Assembly: GCA_003157055.1 (NCBI GenBank)
Contig: PMIG01000089.1
Location: 4,424 to 14,123 of the forward strand
Length of the DNA: 9,700 nucleotides
DNA from: Bacteroidales bacterium
GTDB lineage: Bacteria > Bacteroidota > Bacteroidia > Bacteroidales > VadinHA17
Direction of reading: 5' to 3'
The position numbers and the translations under genes were made by a program. Positions 1 to 5,443 of the stretch are shown piece after piece. Positions within the stretch are counted from its first letter, which is position 1. Every line of letters starts with the position of its first letter. The notes beneath the pieces were generated by a model. The model made no database searches. It was not told the DNA's origin and saw only the letters and a program-made list of their open reading frames with translations.

Positions 1-548
1 ACATAAAAATCCTGAATGGTTTTGAGTTCTGAAGGATCCCAGCCGCCATTTGGCTTTCCGGTTTTCGGATCGCGTCCCTCAAGGGTGTACCAGAAAATCT
101 GACCAAGAGCCGTTGCATCAGGCCCAAGAGAAGGTTGCACTCCGGCAGGTAATGTTCCCGCTGGAAGAGAATTTAGTTTTTCAAGGATTCTTGATCGGCT
201 CCAGTAAAACTCAATATTATCCTTGAAGATGATATAGATAAATGACATTCCAAACATCGAAGTGCTCCTTATTGCCTGAACACCAGAGATGCCAAGTAAT
301 GCTGACGTTAATGGATAAGTGACCTGATCCTGAATATCTTTGGGAGACCGTCCCATCCATTCAGTCGCAACAATCTGCTGATTTTCGCCGATATCTGGAA
401 TAGCATCTACAGGTACAGGATTTCTGGGTAAAAATCCGGATTTCAGATTGAATGGCATTGTCACCAAACCCATAACTACAAAAGCAATGAGAAAGATAAA
501 AGTGATAAGCCGGTTCTCAAGGAAATATTTTACAATTCGGTTAAACAT
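1..548 (-). CDS. Heavy-metal efflux RND transporter permease, CusA/CzcA family (N-terminal part, cut by window edge)
   Basis: I translated this from the complement. It begins MFNRIVKYFLENR at an ATG at 548-546 and stays open for 182 codons to the window edge. The family (heavy-metal efflux RND, HME) exports Cu(I)/Ag(I) or divalent cations from periplasm or cytoplasm across the outer membrane by proton antiport, with a membrane-fusion protein and a TolC-like channel. Visible features are the first membrane helix (about residues 13-31); the family-typical stretch PVDAIPDIGENQQIV (46-60); QVTYPLTSALLGISGV (75-90) of the first periplasmic porter subdomain; the SRSRILEKLNSLPAG region (117-131); and LGPDATALGQIFWYTL (141-156), which resembles CusA GPDATGVGWIYEY. 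Usual length exceeds 1,000 residues, so most of the gene lies to the left. It follows the HMA gene on the same strand, separated by 118 bp containing a hairpin. The metal-translocating methionines or acidic residues are outside the window, so I leave the metal open. A copper-type pump is favoured by the neighbours. Confidence 0.93.
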   Translation of the reverse strand, partial: MFNRIVKYFLENRLITFIFLIAFVVMGLVTMPFNLKSGFLPRNPVPVDAIPDIGENQQIVATEWMGRSPKDIQDQVTYPLTSALLGISGVQAIRSTSMFGMSFIYIIFKDNIEFYWSRSRILEKLNSLPAGTLPAGVQPSLGPDATALGQIFWYTLEGRDPKTGKPNGGWDPSELKTIQDFY

Positions 549-570
549 TTTATGGATGTTCTTTGAAGGA

Positions 571-628
571 TGAAATTATAAAGAGGCCACCAGATTTGAA
601 TTTGTTAATGGTCAGATCCGGTGGCCTT
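571..628 (-). terminator. Hairpin between the HMA gene and the RND pump gene: terminator or attenuator
   Basis: AGGCCACCAGAT at 584-595 pairs with ATCCGGTGGCCT at 616-627: eleven pairs with one A-C mismatch, plus a G-T pair at the base, closing a 20-nt loop. Read on the minus strand it lies about 40 bp past the HMA stop codon and is followed by CTTTATAATTTC, which is T-rich but not a pure T run. It may therefore end HMA transcription completely or partly. The pump start codon is only about 35 bp beyond the stem, so if both genes share a transcript this would lower pump expression relative to the metal-binding protein. I see no convincing separate promoter in the short space after it. Confidence 0.55.
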
Positions 629-666
629 CCGGATTAAAGCAGAGTTACAGACTACCTTTCTGAGAT

Positions 667-1035
667 TTATTTACTTCTTTCATAATGGCAGCAACCCGGA
701 AGCTTTGCATATACATCATCAGGTGCTTTATACTTTTCTGTGTCATGTCCAACGGCAGCAAGTTTTTTACTAAGCTCATCTTTGTTGGTTTTTGCCGGAT
801 CATATGTCACAGTAAGCATTTGTGTTTTTAAATCCCAGGCAGCGCTGGTGACACCATCAGCTTTAACAGTCTTCTCGATACGGGCTTTGCACATTTCACA
901 TTTACCCCAGACTTTGAATGATTCAGTCTTCGACGAAGTCATCTTCACATTACTCTGAACATTAGTCTGTGCAGAAGAAGAAACACTGAGCCCTAAAGCA
1001 AACAATACAGTTAGAAAAAGATTTAAAGTTTTCAT
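667..1035 (-). CDS. Secreted HMA (heavy-metal-associated) domain protein, probable periplasmic copper-binding protein
   Basis: The product is 122 residues. Residues 1-22 form a signal peptide (MKTLNLFLTVLFALGLSVSS then SAQ), so the protein should be exported. Residues 38-103 fit one ferredoxin-like HMA domain as in MerP, CopZ and Atx1: KVWGKCEMCKARIEK carries the metal-binding CxxC (C46, C49), and LTVTYDPAKTNKDELSKKLAAVGHDTEKY matches the later strand-helix-strand part. The C-terminal tail adds GCCHYER (C115, C116, H117), a possible second thiol/imidazole ligand set outside the domain. The usual GMTC context is changed to GKCEMC, as often seen in Bacteroidota homologues. It sits between the Cys-rich protein gene and the pump gene on one strand, so delivery of Cu(I) or a similar soft metal to the efflux pump is a reasonable inference. 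The ATG at 1035 is preceded by an AT-rich leader without a Shine-Dalgarno box, normal for this phylum. The fold call is firm; metal identity and partner are inferred. Confidence 0.9.
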   Translation of the reverse strand: MKTLNLFLTVLFALGLSVSSSAQTNVQSNVKMTSSKTESFKVWGKCEMCKARIEKTVKADGVTSAAWDLKTQMLTVTYDPAKTNKDELSKKLAAVGHDTEKYKAPDDVYAKLPGCCHYERSK

Positions 1036-1155
1036 AATAAATTAATTATTTAAGTGAATAAATATCAAAACAGGTCAATACTGAAAGTCCAGTAATTATC
1101 TATTTCGGATAATCTGTAACCACGATCAGAATTGAGAAAGTATATTAAAGTGAAT

Positions 1156-1569
1156 TCAAATGCGAAAAACGCAGATTTCAGATTGTGTTAACCTGGATTT
1201 AAAATAGTCTCCTGGAGGGAAGACCCAGTTAAATAAATCAGGATTATATGAATTATCAGAGATAATATTACCTGTGAGCAGGTAAATTGTACCTCTTTCC
1301 GAAGTCGGATAAGTTAATTTGAAGTATTCAGGATAATAATTGCTGCTAATGCTGTAAAAAGATAATTGATCCTCGCAGCATTTTTTATCAATACCCGGAT
1401 GATCCGGGCAGCTTGATTCGGGTTTTTCCATTCCGCATGATGCCAGCTTTCCTGTCAGGGAAATCCTGGTACCAGCAAGGCTGCCGCCACAATAATGATG
1501 ATCTATACTTACCTGCATACCTGAGGCAAGCAAAAAAGCAGCAATTAATATGGTCAGGACCTTTTTCAT
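1156..1569 (-). CDS. Secreted Cys/His-rich small protein, HYC_CC_PP type, metal-resistance associated
   Basis: The product is 137 residues from the ATG at 1569. The reading frame is open further upstream, with an ATG at 1578 and a TTG at 1587. I prefer 1569 because MKKVLTILIAAFLLASG then gives a clean signal peptide. The mature part has HHYC (24-27), SCGM (44-47), a further Cys at 54, KKCCED (62-67) and FPPGDY (117-122). This HYC...CC...PP pattern is what I recall as the HYC_CC_PP family of Bacteroidota, whose function is not established. The His and Cys spacing suggests metal binding or disulfides in the periplasm. It is the first gene of a same-strand series with the HMA protein (121 bp downstream) and the RND metal pump, so a role in copper sensing, sequestration or handover is inferred from context. 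The C-terminal half, apart from the PP motif, has no feature I recognise. The family name rests on memory of the motif order and was not searched. Confidence 0.82.
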   Translation of the reverse strand: MKKVLTILIAAFLLASGMQVSIDHHYCGGSLAGTRISLTGKLASCGMEKPESSCPDHPGIDKKCCEDQLSFYSISSNYYPEYFKLTYPTSERGTIYLLTGNIISDNSYNPDLFNWVFPPGDYFKSRLTQSEICVFRI

Positions 1570-1663
1570 CTTATACATGAACAACAAAGGAACGAAAAAG
1601 TTGTATTGAATGTCATATTTAAGTACTATTTAACATTTTAGCCTTAATAATCAAAGATTGATA

Positions 1664-1692
1664 CAAAGCAATAATTTAAAAGTCCATCACAA
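1664..1692 (-). promoter_or_regulatory. Possible Bacteroidota-type promoter for the metal-resistance cluster
   Basis: Read on the minus strand, TTG (1692-1690) is followed after 18 nt by TTGCTTTG (1671-1664), one mismatch from the Bacteroidota -7 box TAnnTTTG. Transcription would start near 1657, leaving a leader of roughly 90 nt before the HYC_CC_PP-type gene. A short inverted repeat (ATCAA-AGA-TTGAT, 1650-1662) lies over the predicted start point. The region is AT-rich, so this match could be chance. Confidence 0.25.
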
Positions 1693-1745
1693 TGCAACTC
1701 ATTTCATTACTTTAATTTAACTTTAATTGCAATTTCAATTGTCGA

Positions 1746-3272
1746 TTGAGATTAAATTCTAAATATACCTGGCTGATATTCCTTCTTGCCATAATTAATG
1801 TGGCTATACACCTGTATTTTGGTAAAAATCTTGAATATCACCGCGACGAACTGCTCTATTTTTCACTTGGGATGCATCCTGCTTTCGGCTATGCAACTGT
1901 GCCACCTGTCATCGGCTGGATAGCCTGGCTGATGCAGAATTTGTTCGGATATTCAGTTTTTGCAGTAAGATTGTTCCCTGCTTTGATGGGAGGAGTAATG
2001 GTTTTTCTGATTTCTGCCATTGCTAAAGAACTGGGCGGATCTGGCTATGCCCGGATATTAGCTGCAGTCGGATTAATGGTATCTGTCTTTGGCCTCAGGA
2101 CCTTTCTGTTATTTATGCCGGTCCATATCGACCTAATGTTCTGGACTTTATTGTTTTATCTCATTGTCAGGTATATAAATACATCGTCTGATAAATATCT
2201 ATTTCTTATTGGTTTAACTGCCGGAATAGCCCTCCTGAATAAATACCTTATCGGACTTCTTCTCTTTATTCTTATTATAATAATTCCATTTACCCGATAT
2301 AGGACAATTTTCCGGAACAGGAAATTTTTGTTTGGACTTCTTGCCGGACTGATAGTTTTCCTTCCCAACCTTATATGGCAGATTGTCAACGGACTGCCGG
2401 TCATCAATCATCTTGGTGAACTGGCAAGGACACAGCTTGTCCATGTAAGTAAAACCTCATTTTTAATTGACCAGATTGCCAGCCCCACTGCTGCCTCATT
2501 ATTGACTATTGCAGGAATAATATATCTGTTTGTTAATAAGGACGCAAGAAAATACAGATTTCTGGGGCTGACGGTTATAAGTGTAATAATTACACTTATT
2601 CTTTTGCAGGGGAAAAGCTATTACACTCAGGGAGTATTCCCCTTTCTGATAGCTGCTGGCGCAGTTTCGTGGGAGAAAATTCTTAAAACGAAATTGGCAA
2701 GGTTATTCCTTGTATTCCTGATATTAATCATCACCTTGCCCATTATTCCAATTGGAGTTCCGGTTTTTAAAAAGGAAAAACTGGTGGAATATTTCAACCA
2801 TCTGAAAACTAAGTACGGAATGGATTTTATGTGCCGGTTTGAAGACAATTCAATTCATTCATTGCCGCAGGATTATGCCGATATGCTCGGATGGAAGGAA
2901 CTGGCTGCCGTTACAGCCAGGGCATGGGATATGGTGCCAGACAAAAAAGCAGCTTTAATTTATTGCGAAAATTATGGACAGGCAGGAGCAGTAACCATTA
3001 TCGGAAGAAAATATCATTTACCGGAAGCTGTTTGTTTCAGTGAAAGTTTCAGGTACTGGATACCAAAACAGTTCGATCCGGATATTAAATCAATTATTTA
3101 TATCAATGATGAACCGGGAGATGATATCAGGAAGTTATTCAGGAAGATAACTAAAGAGGGAAGCATTTCTGATCCTGATGCCAGGGAATTCGGAACTTCA
3201 GTTTATCTGTGCGAAGATCCTGTTTCCAGCTTTAATGAATTTTGGACTGCAAGGATAAAAAACATTAAATGA
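1746..3272 (+). CDS. GT39/ArnT-like polytopic glycosyltransferase (PMT_2-type)
   Basis: The product is 508 residues and integral to the inner membrane. Enzymes of this fold take a sugar from a polyprenyl-phosphate carrier and move it to a lipid, protein or glycan acceptor on the periplasmic side. After the first helix (about 8-26) comes the diagnostic loop EYHRDELLYFSLGMHP (30-45) with the paired acidic D34-E35, followed by FGYATVPPVIGW (47-58), both characteristic of the family. Many further hydrophobic helices run to about residue 340, and a soluble domain of about 165 residues ends the protein. Length fits the family. No in-frame ATG occurs before residue 43, which lies past the catalytic loop, and an in-frame stop sits at 1713-1715, so a TTG start at 1746 is the best choice. 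The membrane-anchored hydrolase gene starts 18 nt after the stop, suggesting co-transcription. I see no good promoter match in the AT-rich upstream gap. Donor and acceptor are unknown. Confidence 0.9.
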   Translation: MRLNSKYTWLIFLLAIINVAIHLYFGKNLEYHRDELLYFSLGMHPAFGYATVPPVIGWIAWLMQNLFGYSVFAVRLFPALMGGVMVFLISAIAKELGGSGYARILAAVGLMVSVFGLRTFLLFMPVHIDLMFWTLLFYLIVRYINTSSDKYLFLIGLTAGIALLNKYLIGLLLFILIIIIPFTRYRTIFRNRKFLFGLLAGLIVFLPNLIWQIVNGLPVINHLGELARTQLVHVSKTSFLIDQIASPTAASLLTIAGIIYLFVNKDARKYRFLGLTVISVIITLILLQGKSYYTQGVFPFLIAAGAVSWEKILKTKLARLFLVFLILIITLPIIPIGVPVFKKEKLVEYFNHLKTKYGMDFMCRFEDNSIHSLPQDYADMLGWKELAAVTARAWDMVPDKKAALIYCENYGQAGAVTIIGRKYHLPEAVCFSESFRYWIPKQFDPDIKSIIYINDEPGDDIRKLFRKITKEGSISDPDAREFGTSVYLCEDPVSSFNEFWTARIKNIK

Positions 3273-3290
3273 AATTTTAATACTTCAACA

Positions 3291-4349
3291 ATGAAAATCA
3301 TTAAAAAGATCCTTAAGACGATTCTGGCAGTGATACTGCTTTTGCTTCTGGTATTTGCAGGTATTATAGTGTACGCAGTCATTTCCGACTATAAACCTGA
3401 AGAAAAAACTGTTCTTTTCCATTCAGACAAGTCTGACACCCTGAAAGATTCACTTGAAATTTCCCTTATGACCTGGAATATAGGATATTGCGGGCTTGAC
3501 AGAGATATGGATTTTTTCTATGACGGCGGAACGAAAGTGATGACTCCAAGAAAAAAATGCCTTGAAAACCTGGAGGCAGTCAAAAAATTTCTCAGGAGCA
3601 ATGATTCAATAGATTTCTTTCTCATCCAGGAAATTGACAGAAACAGCAAGAGGAGCTATCACTTCGATGAATACGATACTATAACAAAAGTTCTTGAGGA
3701 TCATCATCCTTTTTTTGCAACGAATTATAAAGTCTTTTTTGTCCCGGTACCACCGGCATCTCCAATGGGTAAAGTGCTTTCGGGAATTGCTCTTTTCAGC
3801 AGGTATCAGCCTTCATCATCGGTCAGGTATGCCTTCCCCGGGCAGTATGGTTTCCCGAAGCAGCTTTTTATGCTCGACAGGTGTTTTATGGTTAACAGGT
3901 ATCCTTTGAATAATGGTAAGGAACTCCTGGTGATAAATACGCATAATGAAGCATTTGATCCCGGTGAAATCCGTAAGGCCCAGATGGCGTATCTTAAAGA
4001 ATTTCTTCTTTCAGAATATGCAAAGGGCAATTACATAATTGCCGGTGGTGACTGGAACCAGTCGCCTCCTGACTTTAAACCTGAATTCAGCAACAATCAG
4101 ATAAATAAGGATCAGATGATGATGACATCCGATTACCTGCCCCCTGACTGGAAATGGGTATATGACAATAATTCTCCTTCGAACAGATCTGTCATTGCTG
4201 CTTATGATCCGGCAACGACAACCACGACAGTAATAGATATTTTTCTGCTGTCGCCGAATGTCAGGGGAATATCAGTCAACTGCATAAATCTCAATTTCGG
4301 GAATTCCGATCATAACCCGGTAAGGGTGAAAGTCAGGTTGGCAGAATAA
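3291..4349 (+). CDS. Membrane-anchored endonuclease/exonuclease/phosphatase (EEP) family hydrolase
   Basis: The product is 352 residues. A basic N-terminus and one membrane helix (about 8-32, with no signal-peptidase site that I can see) precede a complete EEP domain, so the catalytic part should face the periplasm. The active-site set of this metal-dependent phosphodiesterase fold is intact: N63 in LMTWNIGYCG, E114 in FLIQEIDRN, H218 in VINTHNE, D254 and N256 in AGGDWNQSP, D316 in VIDIFLL, and the closing D340-H341 in NSDHNPVRV. The family includes DNase I-like nucleases, AP endonucleases, inositol-phosphate phosphatases and sphingomyelinases, and the motifs alone do not choose among them. 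Export and linkage to a membrane glycosyltransferase make a lipid- or glycan-phosphodiester substrate more attractive than DNA repair. The gene begins 18 nt after the GT39 stop, with an AT-rich spacer and no Shine-Dalgarno box. The fold is certain; the substrate is unknown. Confidence 0.92.
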   Translation: MKIIKKILKTILAVILLLLLVFAGIIVYAVISDYKPEEKTVLFHSDKSDTLKDSLEISLMTWNIGYCGLDRDMDFFYDGGTKVMTPRKKCLENLEAVKKFLRSNDSIDFFLIQEIDRNSKRSYHFDEYDTITKVLEDHHPFFATNYKVFFVPVPPASPMGKVLSGIALFSRYQPSSSVRYAFPGQYGFPKQLFMLDRCFMVNRYPLNNGKELLVINTHNEAFDPGEIRKAQMAYLKEFLLSEYAKGNYIIAGGDWNQSPPDFKPEFSNNQINKDQMMMTSDYLPPDWKWVYDNNSPSNRSVIAAYDPATTTTTVIDIFLLSPNVRGISVNCINLNFGNSDHNPVRVKVRLAE

Positions 4350-4405
4350 AGATCTTTTATTGACACTGAAGGCAGGATCATGAGGGAGAAAAGTGCCCAA
4401 TTCGC

Positions 4406-4460
4406 TTGAGTTACCTGCAGATTGTAATAAAAGTAACTCGGTCAGTGTTTTATTTTGATT
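4406..4460 (+). terminator. Nested hairpin with T-rich tail, probable terminator of the GT39-EEP unit
   Basis: GAGTTAC (4408-4414) pairs perfectly with GTAACTC (4433-4439), extendable by two T-G pairs, around an 18-nt loop. It is followed by TCAGTGTTTTATTTTGATTT. The tail start TCAGTGT (4442-4448) can also pair with ACACTGA (4363-4369), giving an outer stem around the inner one. The position is 57 bp past the EEP stop and about 75 bp before the OmpA-family gene, which suits an intrinsic terminator. The loop is large and the T run is broken, so termination may be partial. Confidence 0.5.
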
Positions 4461-4536
4461 TAATTATCCTCGGTTTTATAAATATTTCCTAACTTTTCAG
4501 AATATATACCTGGTCAGTAACTTAACAAATATTGAA

Positions 4537-5049
4537 ATGAGAATCTTAATTACCGGGGCCATAGCGTTTGTGATCTGGTGCTTTTTCTCATCATGGCTTT
4601 ATAATGACATTTTGCTGCCAGTCATGAGGAAGCCCATTCCTGCATTGGCAACTCCCGTAAGTCAAACTAATGAGGCAGATTCTTTAATGAAACTTAAAGC
4701 AATGATGCCTAAGGATCTATCGATCTACTTTGAATTTAATGATTCCAAATTCAAACCTGATCCGCAATATGACAACAGCATAGTTGCATTCAAAGCCTGG
4801 CTCGATAAATATCCCGGGTCAATGCTTTCCGTGGAGGGATATACCGATCTTGTCGGTACAACCGAATTCAACCAGGCACTGGGGCTGAAAAGAGCCTATA
4901 TCGTTGGTAAATACCTCGAGGAGCATGGGATAACCACCGACAAGATAATGGCAAAATCGAAAGGTGAAGACACTCATGCAGCAGATTATATTACCGCAGA
5001 CGGAAGAGCAAAAAGCAGAAGAACAGATATATCAATTAAAATGCAATAA
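4537..5049 (+). CDS. Inner-membrane-anchored OmpA-family (peptidoglycan-binding) protein
   Basis: The product is 170 residues. Residues 2-22 form one membrane helix without a lipobox, followed by a linker of about 35 residues and an OmpA_C-type domain at about 60-168. Family marks are YFEFNDSKF (64-72), VEGYTDLVGTTEFNQALGLK (99-118) followed by R119, and RAKSRRTDISI (157-167). D104 and R119 occupy the positions that bind the diaminopimelate moiety of peptidoglycan in characterised OmpA-like domains. There is no beta-barrel, so this resembles a MotB- or TolR-style tether running from inner membrane to cell wall more than an outer-membrane porin. The next gene starts one base after the stop, indicating translational coupling and a likely partner. 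No motor (MotA/ExbB-like) gene is nearby. The 187-bp gap upstream holds the terminator of the previous unit. The ATG at 4537 gives the membrane helix directly. The fold call is firm; the cellular role is unknown. Confidence 0.9.
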   Translation: MRILITGAIAFVIWCFFSSWLYNDILLPVMRKPIPALATPVSQTNEADSLMKLKAMMPKDLSIYFEFNDSKFKPDPQYDNSIVAFKAWLDKYPGSMLSVEGYTDLVGTTEFNQALGLKRAYIVGKYLEEHGITTDKIMAKSKGEDTHAADYITADGRAKSRRTDISIKMQ

Positions 5050-5050
5050 T

Positions 5051-5365
5051 ATGACACTACTATTCATACAACTGGCACAGTCTGTCACAGGAGCAGTAAT
5101 AACCATTGTGGCGTTGCTTCTCGTTGCAGCACTCATCGGATATTTAACTGCATGGTATTATGCCAAGTCAGTTTACACACCGATAATCAAAGGTCTTGAA
5201 GCCGAAAAGGCTGATCTGCAAAAGCAGGTCGCAGATCTGAAGGAAAACGTCAGCAAGCTGAATAATAAAGTTGACGAGTTAAATGCAAAAATAGGGAAGA
5301 TGGAAGAGGAAGCAGGGAAGAAGGAGAAGGAGATAGCTGAACTTAAAAAGAAAATTAAGGAATAA
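5051..5365 (+). CDS. Small membrane protein with long C-terminal coiled coil
   Basis: The product is 104 residues and not a family I can name. A hydrophobic segment (about 12-37, GAVITIVALLLVAALIGYL) is followed by a highly charged, Lys/Glu-rich heptad region from about 47 to the end, with hydrophobic residues such as L54, V60, L63, V67, L70, V74 and L77 at a/d-like spacing. It therefore predicts as a single-pass protein with a soluble coiled-coil rod, probably oligomeric. I chose the ATG at 5051, one base after the OmpA-family stop. The frame is open back to an ATG at 4964, but that version overlaps the OmpA gene by 86 bp and puts a polar stretch before the membrane helix. Coupling to the OmpA-family gene suggests a two-protein envelope assembly. 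Low-complexity coiled coils give many false similarity hits, so homology by coil alone should not be trusted. Confidence 0.8.
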   Translation: MTLLFIQLAQSVTGAVITIVALLLVAALIGYLTAWYYAKSVYTPIIKGLEAEKADLQKQVADLKENVSKLNNKVDELNAKIGKMEEEAGKKEKEIAELKKKIKE

Positions 5366-5443
5366 TTTTCCGGTCATTCAGTATTTAATTTTATTTTAAC
5401 TTTATTTTTCCGAAGATAATCTATTCATCGGGTTCTATTTTTT

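Noticed and set aside
740..958. Plus-strand reading frame of 72 codons
   Set aside because: It lies antisense inside the HMA protein gene, whose signal peptide, CxxC and domain order are clear. It has no recognisable features of its own.
1095..1113. ATTATC/GATAAT inverted repeat between the HYC and HMA genes
   Set aside because: It has only six AT-rich pairs and no T-rich tail on either strand, which is expected by chance in such sequence.
1725..1734. AATTGCAATT perfect palindrome just before the GT39 start
   Set aside because: It is an AT-rich 10-mer in a region of repeated AATT words, with no promoter match nearby to support an operator.
2156..2848. Three minus-strand reading frames of 73-83 codons
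   Set aside because: They are antisense to the GT39 gene, which has a coherent polytopic protein in the plus frame. The antisense products look like random basic sequence.
3694..4030. Alternative-frame and antisense reading frames within the EEP gene
   Set aside because: The EEP frame carries every active-site motif across this stretch, so these are shadows.
4964..5050. Longer start for the coiled-coil membrane protein
   Set aside because: It would overlap the OmpA-family gene by 86 bp and add a polar, Gln/Glu-rich leader before the membrane helix. The ATG at 5051 is one base past the stop and fits translational coupling better.
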